Assembly: GCA_004802705.1 (NCBI GenBank)
Contig: SGPL01000079.1
Span: forward strand, 59,185-85,042
DNA from: Bondarzewia mesenterica
Taxonomy: Eukaryota > Basidiomycota > Agaricomycetes > Russulales > Bondarzewiaceae
DNA: 25,858 bases
Direction of reading: 5' to 3'
Part shown: piece by piece, positions 10,388 to 19,557 of the stretch
Position numbering within the stretch: position 1 is the stretch's first letter
Layout of the letters: every line of letters starts with the position of its first letter
The notes under the pieces: generated by a model
What the model was told of the DNA's origin: nothing
What the model saw: the letters and a program-made list of their open reading frames with translations, nothing else
Databases searched by the model: none
Made by a program: the position numbers and the translations under genes

Positions 10388-10705
10388 GAGGTCATGATCG
10401 TTGGATAAATTGCCTCGCAGAATCAGCCAAGTCCCTTTAGTCACTCAGGGGGACGAATTGTAGGATTACCAAGATCGTGGATATGCGTTATCCGAGTTAT
10501 GTATCTGTATGGTACGAGATGAAGACGATTAGCATGAATTGTAAAACAGAATGGCAGGTATCCTGGAAGGCGACTGATAGCGTATGATGCACAATGCAAA
10601 GCAAGAATACGAAACAGATTATCAGAGGTGAATCATGTCCCTCCTCCCTGTAGAGTGGAGTGCCAGTCATGTAGCGTCAGAGGGGAGGATGATGCTGTGG
10701 GGGTT
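10388..10705. other. Convergent 3' region
   Basis: About 320 bases between the 3' ends of the NTF2-like gene (+) and the coiled-coil gene (-). Nothing beyond presumed 3' untranslated sequence was seen. Confidence 0.5.
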
Positions 10706-11724
10706 TCAACTAGTGGGCCGACTCGTCGTCAACGTTGGGTCCTGCACGCATGACCGTTTCACACTGTTCTGGGCTGATGTTTCCTGGTCTGAAATCGAAA
10801 GCCTTCGCTTGAGCATGGTTTGATGTTGTAAAGGCTATCCATAAGAGTATAAGATATTGCAAGTGCAGATGCGAATTTAGATCAGGCGGAATGCTTCAAA
10901 TGCTCAGGAGCGACATACCTGGGCCTGTGATTGATCGATAGGATCGTGAGCATAGCCGTGAAAGGCAGAGGATGTATCTGCTGAGGTGTGAGGTACATCG
11001 TACCAATGCCTCTCCACCCACACGGCATCTATCTGGGCCAATAAAGCAGCTTTTTCCGTCTTCAAGGCATTCGTCTCCGCCGTCAGATCATGCACCAGTC
11101 TCCCGAGCACGTCTCTATCTGCCAGAGACGCATTCCGTTCCATCATCCACCGATCTCTTTCGGCTCTGAACCCATTCCTTTCCGCGCTCAGCTGCTGGAC
11201 CTCCATGCGCGCTTGCTGAGAAGCACTAAACTGATCCGCAACATACTGAAGTTGGAGATGCTCGATCCTCCTATTTCCTTCCTCCAAATCCCATTGCCGC
11301 TGTCTCTTCACCTCCAGAACTTCCCGGCGTGACTGTTCGAGCTGCCTGTTCAACCGTCTTATCGAACGGCGCTGCACATGATGCTCTTCTTTCAAGAGAT
11401 TGTAACCGTCAATTAGTCGCGTTGCCTGAATCCATAACTTAAAAAAATTGTTCTTGAAAGGCAATATCCGATTCCGGTTTGTGGGGTGGTTCATTCAAAT
11501 CCGAGGACTCAGAGGTGTCGTTGAGAGAAAGGGACTCGGGAGACGACATGGAATCGATGGGAGATAAAGGATACGTAGGGTCCATTCGAAGAGGTGATGC
11601 CAGATAGTAAGAATTGTGGAGGTTGCACGGGGTTGATAGCGGTAGGGCGGTACACTGGCGGTACCGTGGACAACTTGGTGCAAGCTAGAGGCTTGACTTG
11701 AAAGTTGGCTGTTGGTTGTGTCAA
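10706..11724 (-). CDS. Coiled-coil protein of unknown function
   Basis: The strongest part (11450-10919) encodes a long helical segment: LWIQATRLIDGYNLLKEEHH, then RRLNRQLEQSRREVLEVKRQ, EEGNRRIEHLQLQYVADQF, RMEVQQLSAERNGFRAERD and LTAETNALKTEKAALLAQID, with clear heptads. A GTATGT donor at 10918 begins an intron (10808-10918), and a last exon 10706-10807 gives RRLSISDQETSAQ to a TGA. A slightly later acceptor gives an alternative tail ending at 10710. Upstream, SLNDTSESSDLNEPPHKP is in another frame and joins only if one T of the seven-base run at 11441-11447 is dropped. A further one-base drop at 11566-11568 would extend to the ATG at 11724 (MTQPTANFQVKP...SNGPYVS) for about 301 aa. Without it, the first ATG is 11585. 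Composition and neighbours suggest a structural or scaffolding protein; no catalytic motif is seen. Confidence 0.65.
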
Positions 11725-11860
11725 ACACGTGATCGCGTTCTCTCGCTGTCACTGAACGTATGGCCAGACTTCCGCTAGTTATCAGTAGACATATGTACTA
11801 GAACACAAGCTGAACCGTAAACGAGCCGACGAGGAAGATCGACCAAACTTAACTGAGCGC

Positions 11861-13365
11861 CTACGCCCTCTCGGTCAAAACCAATACCTCCTCATCCACG
11901 GTCTCGTATTGCACGCCATCCTGAGTGACAACCCATCTACCCTCTTCTTCCTTGTCCATCACCTTCACCGCCTTCGCCTTCAACTTCCCATGCATCACCA
12001 CAGCCCTGTAACCTGCACGACTCGGCCGCACTGGCATGAGATACTGTATGGGTACTGTTATGACAGCACCGGCTTCGTCCACTGCGTCCTCCACGCGGAC
12101 AGTGGCCATGCGTGACATTCTGTCAGAGCCAGAGTCTTGTACACCTTCAATGACACCTTGCAGACCCTCTTTCTCCCCGTTCCACCATTCTTGCAGGCCA
12201 TTCGACCCGTCTGTGTCGTAGAAGCGAACAGTCATACCGCGCCTGTCGCCCAGAGATATGTCGGCGAGCCAGTATTTGTCCAACGCTGTGACGCACAGTT
12301 AACCCTAATACCCAGTTTCTTCGAGAATTAAGCTCACCAAAAGGTTTGCTGGAGACACTTGGTGGTGGCGCCGTTCCGTTATTGCCATTGGACGCCTGGA
12401 TACCATCATTGAACCGTGAATGGGATCCTTCACTTGCCATACGAGACGATCCCGTCCAAGTATCGGCATGTGGTGGAGACACTGCCCTCCTGTTGTCCGT
12501 GCGATCCCTCCGCCAACCTTGGCCTGGATTCGGTCTAGATAATCTATCAGTATAATGCATCCTCTGTCAGATCAGTGAATAGTCAGATGAAATGGTGAAA
12601 ATCAGGATTTATATAAAACTCAACACGGCTTTCGTTGGGCATTGCACGGCCATCTTTGTCTGGCTCTTGATGATTAGCGAGCTAAAGAAGGGGGCATAGA
12701 ATCTGCGTTAATTTGACAACTGTTGAAGGACGAGATATTGCACTCACATTCTTGAGAGCCGTATCAGGATCTCCTTCTCGCTTTGCTTTTTTAACCTGCT
12801 GGCTCAACTCGTCTGCTAGAGTGAGAGGTCGTTTAGTTTGTTGCTGATCGGTGGGCTACTCTCCGATAAAAATCATTAATTCAGTATCTCAGTGATGTAT
12901 GTGGCAGCTACGCACCTCGATTTTGGTCTTCACGGGCGGCCCATCCTTGGGTTTCGCATCCTCGTCAGCACTGCCCGACCTGTGTTGCAAAATGCCAGCT
13001 AAATACTCGTCATGGACCGCCTCCAGTTTCACAGGACTGATATTCCTGCCAGAAAACGGCTGATGTCTATCTTTTCGCAGCGCATCAAGCTCTTCTCTCA
13101 TCCTTCCCAGCTCCGCACGCAACGTATCCCGCTCCAGACGTACTTTTCGCAGTTCGCTTTCATATCCCGCGAGAATATCCTTATGCTCATTCTCCACAGT
13201 AGCTAGATCGCGCTGTGCACCGAACAGCTGCTGACGCAGCTTGTTCGCTGCCTCTTGAATGTGATCTGCTTCTTCGAACGCAAGCTGGAAACGTGTGTCG
13301 AGAGCGGAAAATTGAGGCTGAATGATATTTGAGTCATTGGTAGGAGTAGACTGCCTTCGATGCAT
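11861..13365 (-). CDS. Coiled-coil plus KOW-domain (SPT5-like) nuclear protein
   Basis: Exons are 12916-13365, 12748-12855, 12625-12681, 12338-12563 and 11861-12285, giving 421 aa in phase. The N-terminal ~150 residues are a coiled coil (RFQLAFEEADHIQEAANKLR, ELRKVRLERDTLRAELGRM). Next comes a charged SPVKLEAVHDEYLAGILQ, then RPLTLADELSQQVKKAKREG, and an Arg/Ser/Pro-rich linker. The C-terminal 140 residues hold YWLADISLGDRRGMTVRFYD, VPIQYLMPVRPSRAGYRAVV and VMHGKLKAKAVKVMDKEEEG, which read like paired KOW segments of SPT5-type elongation factors. The fourth exon depends on a weak donor GTTGAG at 12624. If it is not used, the first protein stops at 12583 (218 aa) and a second ORF starts at 12560 (215 aa), 22 bases later. 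One gene is preferred because the 61-nt interval is AT-rich with branch-like CTGAC and a TCTGACAG acceptor. The KOW assignment rests on pattern only. Confidence 0.6.
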
Positions 13366-13605
13366 GTTATGGTTGATATATAGTTATCGAGGAGTGAAGC
13401 TTGTGGCAAGACGGTATGCACTATTTGCTCCCGAGCTGCTCAACGTTTCAACTTCAACGTTCAACTCAACGATCGAGAATCGAGATGGTGAGTTGCTTTC
13501 AGAGCGCTCCACCGCCTTGATTCAACTCCCGAAGTTCGAACTCCGCGGCTTCTAAAACTTGGACGAGTCCCTGTCTTGACATGAACTTTCTGTAAACGAT
13601 AGTCC
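13366..13605. promoter_or_regulatory. Short divergent promoter region
   Basis: 240 bases separate two divergent starts, 13365 (-) and 13606 (+). Promoter elements for both genes must lie here or overlap the transcripts. It includes a run of related CAACGTT/TTCAACG words (13440-13470), but no clear TATA box. Confidence 0.35.
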
Positions 13606-14104
13606 ATGGAATGTCAAGTTACTCTACCTATCACTCATATCCTACGTAGAACCTTGACGCTGGATGCTCACACCCATGAGGCATGCCGCAAGACAGCTGC
13701 GACTTCCCGTGCGTCCTTTCACACTTTGTTGTAAGTACTTTATTTGTTTTTTTGTTGGATTGCATAATGAATTCGGGAAGAAACATAAAGAACATTTGAT
13801 TTCGCCAGGATTACCGTGTGGAACTTCCGACGAGAACGGGCGGACAACATCGGAGATAGTGAACTGATAAATGGCTTCCTACTGACTATAGACATTCGGG
13901 AGCATTTTGGTGGTGAGTGCACGCGTCGTGATTTATGATGCACGACTACTCGTGTTACAAGATCACAAGACCAGAAATTTTGAGAAATCGCTTCGACGAG
14001 AGACAATGACCGTCGATGAAATCCTCGGCCGAAAGGATGACACTTACCCCAAATATCAGATACGAACAGAACCGCGGACGATCATTGATCACAAGCCAGA
14101 ATAA
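13606..14104 (+). CDS. Small spliced protein of unknown function
   Basis: Three exons, 13606-13730, 13809-13912 and 13962-14104, join in phase to 123 aa ending at TAA. All splice sites are strong (GTAAGT...CGCCAG and GTGAGT...ACAAG). The product begins MECQVTLPITHILRRTLTL, a basic N-terminal region compatible with a mitochondrial leader. It continues ITVWNFRRERADNIGDSELI and GFLLTIDIREHFG across the second intron, then SLRRETMTVDEILGRKDDTY. It ends YQIRTEPRTIIDHKPE. The unspliced sequence shows only short fragments in three frames, so it is easily missed. No family was recognised. It might instead be the remnant or an isoform of a longer gene. It shares a 240-bp divergent promoter region with the KOW gene. 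Confidence 0.55.
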
Positions 14105-14348
14105 CGTTCCCAATTTGTGAACACTCGATACTTTTTTCATTGTTTTCCGAATCCGGTATACACCACAATGAGGATGGTAGAATTGACTTGACACTAAGGC
14201 TTCTAACGCCGCTGTATAAGTGTAGTGCTCGAAATTTCAGGCGACCGTGCTGCGACCCTCACATTGACAACTGACCTCTTCCTCCAGTTCTGCTTTGAAT
14301 CGCCAGGGCTCCTACGTCATCTATCTATCCATTGCCTGCGACTTGGCC

Positions 14349-14941
14349 ATGAACAAGATCTCAGATTTACTCGGAGTTGACAAGACACTTCCCATAGTGA
14401 TCGTTCAGTATGAGCGAGACAAGTACGGCGTAGGGACAGAAGAGCACCTCCACTGGGCTCTCGTTGTGTTCACGAAGGCCCGAGAGCAGCAAGGACCATG
14501 CTTCCAAGTTGTTGATCGCCATTACCGAGACGGCAGGGTCGAATGGCTTTCAATTGACCAGAACGTCACGTTGGGCCGCACAAAGAAATGCCTTGGTGGC
14601 GTTCACATTGGCAATGTCAAGAGAAGCAAATTGGGTAACCTACGAGAGGTAAGAGGTGTCGATTTGATGCGTCCTCCAGTAACTTATTCAGATTATTCAT
14701 TACTCTGCCGTAGCTCGTTGCCGCACATCCTCCGGTGGTCAGATCTGAAGGGTGGAATTGTAGGGATTGGGTGATGGAGGTGATCCAATTGCTGAGTGGT
14801 GAAGGGTGGATTGATTCAAAAATTCCTGACCAGGCGACGCTGCTTCCAAGCCTCAGAGTGGCAAGCAAGGCCACCAAAGATGCCTATGATCTAGGGAAGA
14901 GCATGCCGGCTATTGTTGACATGGAATCTCTTCCGGCGTGA
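14349..14941 (+). CDS. DUF6914-like fungal protein
   Basis: Two exons, 14349-14648 and 14714-14941, join in phase across a 65-nt intron (GTAAGA...CGTAG) to about 175 aa ending at TGA. Recognisable blocks are HLHWALVVFTKARE, CFQVVDRHYRDGRVEWLSID, LGGVHIGNVKRSKLGNL and then, after the splice, VVRSEGWNCRDWVMEVIQLL. The layout matches a fungal family I recall as DUF6914: 'HWAL' then a His/Asp block, with a late 'W-x-C-R-x-W-V' motif followed by a helix. That family is expanded in mushrooms and has no assigned role. A conserved His and a Cys could suggest a papain- or NlpC-like arrangement, but that is speculation. The start ATG at 14349 is the first in frame; an upstream exon ending near 14287 cannot be excluded. 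Confidence 0.65.
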
Positions 14942-15399
14942 AGGTAGGAAGGATGATTACTTCCGTAATAAATTTTCGGCGTCTGCGATTATGCCCACCA
15001 GTACTGTCCTAACCAATCGCCCGTTTTGACATTGGTATAATGACACATTGCTGCTCAGAATATCTGATATCCGGACATAAGTGGAGATGGCGAGCGACCA
15101 GCAATCCTTCATCGATGATAGACGGACGATCAGAAGCGGAAAACATAAGACCAGTACGACAATACGCACGAATCCATGAAATCGGGTATCTACGAACTCT
15201 CCGCCAACTCAACGTCTGTTCCCTCCGAAAAACCCGCCGCCCGCTGTGATTTAGACAGTCTGTTCCACCATCTCCGTCAATCTTAGCTCAGCCAATTCCT
15301 TTCACTCGTCTCACAATCACACGCCCTGGAGGAATGACGAAGTAGGAAATATCGAATTGAGATCAATCCCTGCCGATGCATGCATCAATCGCAATTACC
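14942..15399. other. Convergent intergenic region with two tiny overlapping ORFs
   Basis: No family-supported gene. Two short plus-strand ORFs overlap by ATGA: 15087-15179 (30 codons, MASDQQSFIDDRRTIRSGK) and 15176-15286 (36 codons, MKSGIYELSANSTSVPSEK). Codon use of the second looks protein-like, but both are too short to claim. The interval otherwise holds 3' flanks of the DUF6914-like gene (+) and the APH-like gene (-). Confidence 0.35.
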
Positions 15400-16215
15400 T
15401 TAAAAGCCGCCAACCATGTTGTCAGAAAGCTCTCTGTCGACATGCCATTCCGTCTCGTAGTCCAGGGGTATGACCTCCCGCACGGCTCGAGTCCAAGAAG
15501 TGTCCTTTTCCACCATTGGTGCATATAATGCCTTGACGAGCTCCCAGTGTTCTGGATACCATCCCGCGTGCTCCCAGTCAATGACGGCAAGGATTTCGTC
15601 TCCTCGCACTATTATGTTACGAGGAGCCAAATCGCCATGGGTAAACATGACGCGGTGATCATCTCGCATGCGTGCTCGTATCTCCGAAAGTGCAATTGGG
15701 TCCATGTAGATTTCCGCGACGTGGATGAGATGGTCGTTGAAACCGCTCTCATCGGCGAAGGGACCAAAAGGATTCGAGGACACCCGTCCATCCTTGCAAG
15801 CGACATTATTGAGGCCACATATTGCGAGGGGATTGGAATGAGCAGGCTGCAAAGAGCGTAATTCCATGACGATAGAACGTAGCTGTCTGACAACGTTGGC
15901 TCTCTGATCTTCGTCGAGTCTGCACCAAGCTGACTCCAAATTGACGCCATCGACATACCGCATGAGCATAAATTCAGAACTATACCCGCGTGCGGATAGC
16001 AGGACGCGAGGGACAGGAATGGTGGTGTGCTTGCGGATGAATCGGATGGTATCTGCCTCGTCCGCGCCTCCCAAAGGACCACACTTGATGACAAGGCCAA
16101 AAGGAAGAAATTTGACACGGCCTCCAGGCTTCTTTATCCATTCCCATTCGTACCAGGTGTAAAGGTTAGTGATGAGCGCGAAGATGGTCGCGAGGAGCAT
16201 TTCTCGATCTTGCAA
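15400..16215 (-). CDS. Aminoglycoside-phosphotransferase (APH) family kinase-like protein
   Basis: A single uninterrupted frame of 271 aa. The fold is that of small protein-kinase-like phosphotransferases: beta-strand VIKCG with candidate ATP-binding Lys at 44, the E/D-rich helix ADEADTIRFIRKHTTIPVPR, and the hinge-like FMLMRYVDGVNLES. The Brenner motif THGDLAPRNIIV follows, with catalytic Asp 195 and Asn 200, then the metal-binding AVIDWEHAGWYPEHWE with Asp 213. All catalytic residues appear intact. The family phosphorylates small molecules such as choline, homoserine or aminoglycosides. Fungal members are numerous and mostly uncharacterised, so this is not evidence of drug resistance. The N-terminal lobe is short, with no glycine-rich loop obvious, as in many fungal homologues. 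It is intronless, unlike most neighbours. Confidence 0.9.
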   Translation of the reverse strand: MQDREMLLATIFALITNLYTWYEWEWIKKPGGRVKFLPFGLVIKCGPLGGADEADTIRFIRKHTTIPVPRVLLSARGYSSEFMLMRYVDGVNLESAWCRLDEDQRANVVRQLRSIVMELRSLQPAHSNPLAICGLNNVACKDGRVSSNPFGPFADESGFNDHLIHVAEIYMDPIALSEIRARMRDDHRVMFTHGDLAPRNIIVRGDEILAVIDWEHAGWYPEHWELVKALYAPMVEKDTSWTRAVREVIPLDYETEWHVDRELSDNMVGGF

Positions 16216-17067
16216 GTATTGTTATTGAAAAGCCCGTACGTTCGGACCCATTTCGACCTACACGTGATCTCAGGCCACGCGGAGGTCGTCCTGATCACAG
16301 GATCAGAATCATAATTGACCTCGCTCAGCCACATTGCAAACTTATAGGCCGTGGCGGTTGCCAGCGGTTGCCAGGCTTTGCCTGGCGGTGTACTCAGGTG
16401 AGCCCTGGGCCTGAGTCACTGCCTGAGCCAGACGGGGACCCTTTTGGAGCCCTTTAGTAGCCTTTAGTCTGCTTCTCTTTGCGCACCTGATAGGCAGTGC
16501 CGCCCGATACCTGCCCGATCTTGTGGCCATGTGTAAGTTCTGCACCGCATCAACCGACCATCTCATCATAAAGGTACTGCTTAAGACTGCTTATCTACTT
16601 ATCTTCAGAACAGCGCACTTCTCGACCCCTTTCTACCCTTCAATAACTATTCGACTCATATAGCTTCATATACTCATATTGGGCCATCGAGTAGCATCAA
16701 AGACACTATAGACAAAGACGACGTCCTAAGCATGTTTAGTGGAATTCTTATGTAGCATTGGGAGGTCTCATCTGTGCCCGCTGGTGTTTTTTCGTTAGCA
16801 CGGTGATAAGGGGCTACGCCATTCTCCTGGGCCAATCCCTGTGAATGCTCTTTCCTCAACAGGCAGCAAATTCTTCAACGTTTCGACCTCCGACTCGCAC
16901 TACCAATTGATCCCCTCGTGATCACCTTTTTTTTTCTTCTGATGTGGCAGCTCTTGGAGCTAGGCGATCTCTCCAGTTCTGCACTCTGTCCGAGTGAAGG
17001 TTTTGGAGTTACAGTCGGGACTTTATTCCGCAATCGGCTTCACTTCGAGGGGACTGTAGGTTCAGAG
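16216..17067. other. Intergenic region with GC-rich hairpins
   Basis: About 850 bases without a credible gene. At 16354-16373 a 10-mer, gcggttgcca, is tandemly duplicated. It runs into a perfect hairpin GCCAGGC-TTT-GCCTGGC (16370-16386), then CTCAGG/CCTGAG words to 16430. The rest, 16560-16900, is plain AT-rich sequence with a poly-T stretch near 16927. The GC-rich patch looks like part of a dispersed repeat. Confidence 0.45.
16354..16430. repeat. GC-rich tandem duplication and nested palindromes
   Basis: Two direct copies of gcggttgcca (16354-16373) lead into an exact 7-bp stem, 3-nt loop hairpin at 16370-16386. Inverted CTCAGG/CCTGAG motifs and a second cctgagcc follow. It differs in base composition from its flanks and has no coding role. 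Confidence 0.55.
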
Positions 17068-17383
17068 ATGTGTGGCATCTTCATGGCGCCCATTGCCGGT
17101 GATCGATTGGCCAATGGAATCTGCACTGAACACCTGCCATCGATATCAAATACGGTAAGTCATCGCTGCTCATCATCTCGATATATCTCGCTCGATTTTT
17201 AAATTTCTAGCTCCATAGATAGCAAAACTACGGAAACAGAATCAGGATACTTATCACGATTTGGAACGGATGCTTGAACTCTCTCGAACTGAGATGAAAT
17301 TGAAGCTGCAAGATCAAGATTATGTCATTGAGATGGTGTGGCCAATCATGACGGTCTGGCGATCGTGCAGGAGTACAAAATAG
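17068..17383 (+). CDS. Possible short coiled-coil gene or remnant
   Basis: Two segments join in phase: 17068-17154 (MCGIFMAPIAGDRLANGICT...) and 17219-17383. They are separated by a GTAAGT donor and a CATAG acceptor at 17218. A more canonical TTTCTAG acceptor at 17210 would run into an early stop. The second segment encodes KLRKQNQDTYHDLERMLELS and RTEMKLKLQDQDYVIEM, with heptad spacing, then stops at TAG. Only about 84 aa result. It may be the end of a longer gene with upstream exons, a decayed copy of a coiled-coil gene, or a chance frame. Evidence is the strong donor and the helix-like composition only. Confidence 0.3.
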
Positions 17384-17809
17384 TGCGTCTTCTCTTGATG
17401 CTGATGCGACCCCAGCGCCTATCACAGCAGATCATAGCCTATCCACTGAGTGCGACTTGGAAAGTGACATCTCAACTGCATACTTTCTCAGCAGCTGTAG
17501 GGTGAACAATCCGCATTGTCTTCGAATTTGTGAGCCTCAGACTCTGGGAGATATACGTAGATTATCTCTTTGAGAAAGGCCGTATACTTTCACTCTTTTG
17601 CAGTTCTGCTGTAGGTCCGCGGTTCTAGATCTGCTCTGCCATGCACGACTCGGAGACGACGACCGCCCGACATCACATTGCCTCACACTTAAGGGTAAGG
17701 CACGGGTTTTACAATTTTAACAGCGGACAAACTTTTGATATAAAAACTGGGGCCTCGTCCTCACTTACGAGATTTGCTCGCCCCCAGACTCCCTTCTCTG
17801 ACACTGAGG
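17384..17809. other. Intergenic region, promoter of the seven-helix protein gene
   Basis: About 425 bases with no credible gene. A TATA box lies at 17739-17745. Confidence 0.5.
17739..17745 (+). promoter_or_regulatory. TATA box
   Basis: TATAAAA, 65 bases before the ATG at 17810 of the seven-helix membrane protein. Position and sequence are canonical for a fungal core promoter. Confidence 0.6.
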
Positions 17810-19161
17810 ATGCCCGCTATCCCCCCTCCGCCCGCTGGTTTCAATTACATCGCCGTGTTGAAGCCCGCTCTTCACAGCATCCTCATTGCACATTCGTTCC
17901 TCGTCCTCTTCTTCCCGATCCTCTTCGCATTGATTTATTTTTCTACGGCGAGCACACGGCGGCAGCATGTATTCATTCTCAACATCATCACAATTTGCCT
18001 GGCGATATCTGTGGGAATCATGTTGGACTGGCGATGCGTGATTATCTGGCGTATCTACTATCAAGACAATCCGAGTACTGACCTTTGTCTACGATAGGTC
18101 CGCCTTTCTCTGAAACCCACGAAGACTTACCCCATCTCCTTCAACTTGGCCATCAGTCTTCTCGGCGTCATCCAATCGCTGCTTGTCGACGTCATCCTTC
18201 TCATCCGTCTCATTTCCGTCTACCCACGAGAAGTCATCGGTCCATCTCGTTTCATCTCCATGATTACGCTTCCCATCCTCCTCAAGATCGGTCGGTTCAT
18301 CAATCTGGTTATGTTCATCCAAGTGCTCGCGGACCTTGCCAAAGGTCCCAATGCCGACCTTGCCGTTCAGCAGGAGTGGGCCAGTGCACCGTACATCAAG
18401 ATTGAATGGTTTGGGCAATTAATTGACGTGACGTGCGTACGGGCTAAACTTAGAGAAGTTGTCTCGTTTTTGAATTGCTTCTCGCAGATATGCCTCCACC
18501 CTCTTTCTGTACAAAATATGGCTGCACAGGCAAGGTCGTAAAAGTATCGAGAGTGGGAGCGACTCGAAAGGTATTGCTTAGCGCTCTTTCCTTCTACATG
18601 GGTTACTGACTATTTTATTCTAGTTTCATTCAGTTACCGCCTGAAAATTCTCTTCTACATCGCGAGCACGAACTTTGTCGTTCCCGTCATCTTCTCACTC
18701 GTCCAGATAATCGTCCTATATAAGAGCGTCGACACGAGCGTGGTTAATGACATCGTACTCGTCAGCACAAACATATCTGTCATCGGCGTTGTCTTCGCTA
18801 GTATCTGGGCCGGTTCGTGGGCTCGTCGGGAAGAAATGAGCATCGCCCATGTTCCTGGACCTGGCATGGCACCAAGCGCCTCCGGATCCCGCACCATGCA
18901 GTTCGCGCTCCGTTCGATGACGAATCCGACATCGACGTACGGGACACGCGCGAGCTCGACCACGCCTCCCAGTGATGCGAACGATAGCGTGCCAATGTTC
19001 ATCATCTCGGAGAAAAACCAGCCTGGTATCAAAGGTTAGTCGATTTCTCATATTGTCTGGGGTTGTCTTGTGTGCTGAACGCGGACCGTGGTACAGCTAC
19101 GGAGTCAACGACGTCAGTGATAGATATCGTCGCCCGTCCGCCAGATTTACCACGCCTTTAA
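17810..19161 (+). CDS. Seven-transmembrane receptor-like protein (Agaricomycete family, ligand unknown)
   Basis: Exons are 17810-18037, 18098-18432, 18488-18570, 18624-19034 and probably 19097-19161, giving 373 aa. If the last intron (GTTAGT...GGTACAG) is retained, the protein ends at 19039 with 353 aa. Seven hydrophobic helices are visible: ALHSILIAHSFLVLFFPILF; VFILNIITICLAISVGIML; FNLAISLLGVIQSLLVDVIL; FISMITLPILLKIGRFINLV; the QLIDVTYASTLFLYKIW helix formed by splicing; LKILFYIASTNFVVPVIFSL; and NDIVLVSTNISVIGVVFASI. No signal peptide is needed. The N-terminus is MPAIPPPPAGFNYIAVLKPA and the tail is Ser/Thr-rich. The gene resembles uncharacterised 7TM proteins I recall from mushrooms, distinct from the Ste3 pheromone receptors. 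GPCR-like function is inferred from topology only. The first intron (18038-18097) removes an in-frame TAG and is itself a multiple of three. Confidence 0.8.
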
Positions 19162-19557
19162 TTTTATTTGCTTTGAGCTGGTCGGGCATCGACTTTGCAT
19201 GATCTTTCATGACGCTTCTTGCTGTACGGGGGACTTTGTATTTGTAATTTATTGTCCTCGAAGATCTTCCAATCGTAGTCAAGATTGTTTACACTGATGA
19301 ACATTCGTTACCTAGGTCTAAGAGCTCGAGTTTCGACCGTCTGCGAATTGCATGTGCGCGAGATTCGTCTGATGATAGTCGACTGAGAGGGATGCAAATG
19401 CTATGACTGGAAATCACAAAGCTACGATTGAGCTACGATGACGAATACATGCACGAGACATACCATTCAGAACAGACAACAATAATGTTTGTGAGATGGC
19501 GCTTCAAATACCTCGTTCGCTTGGATGAGGTTACCGAAGATTTGTGTTCGATGAAGG
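19162..19557. other. Convergent 3' region
   Basis: About 395 bases between the seven-helix gene (+) and the acidic protein gene (-). Open frames here are short and unsupported. Confidence 0.45.

Noticed and set aside
15612..16118. 168-codon minus-strand ORF
   Set aside because: Out-of-frame shadow of the APH-like gene, which has intact catalytic motifs in the other frame.
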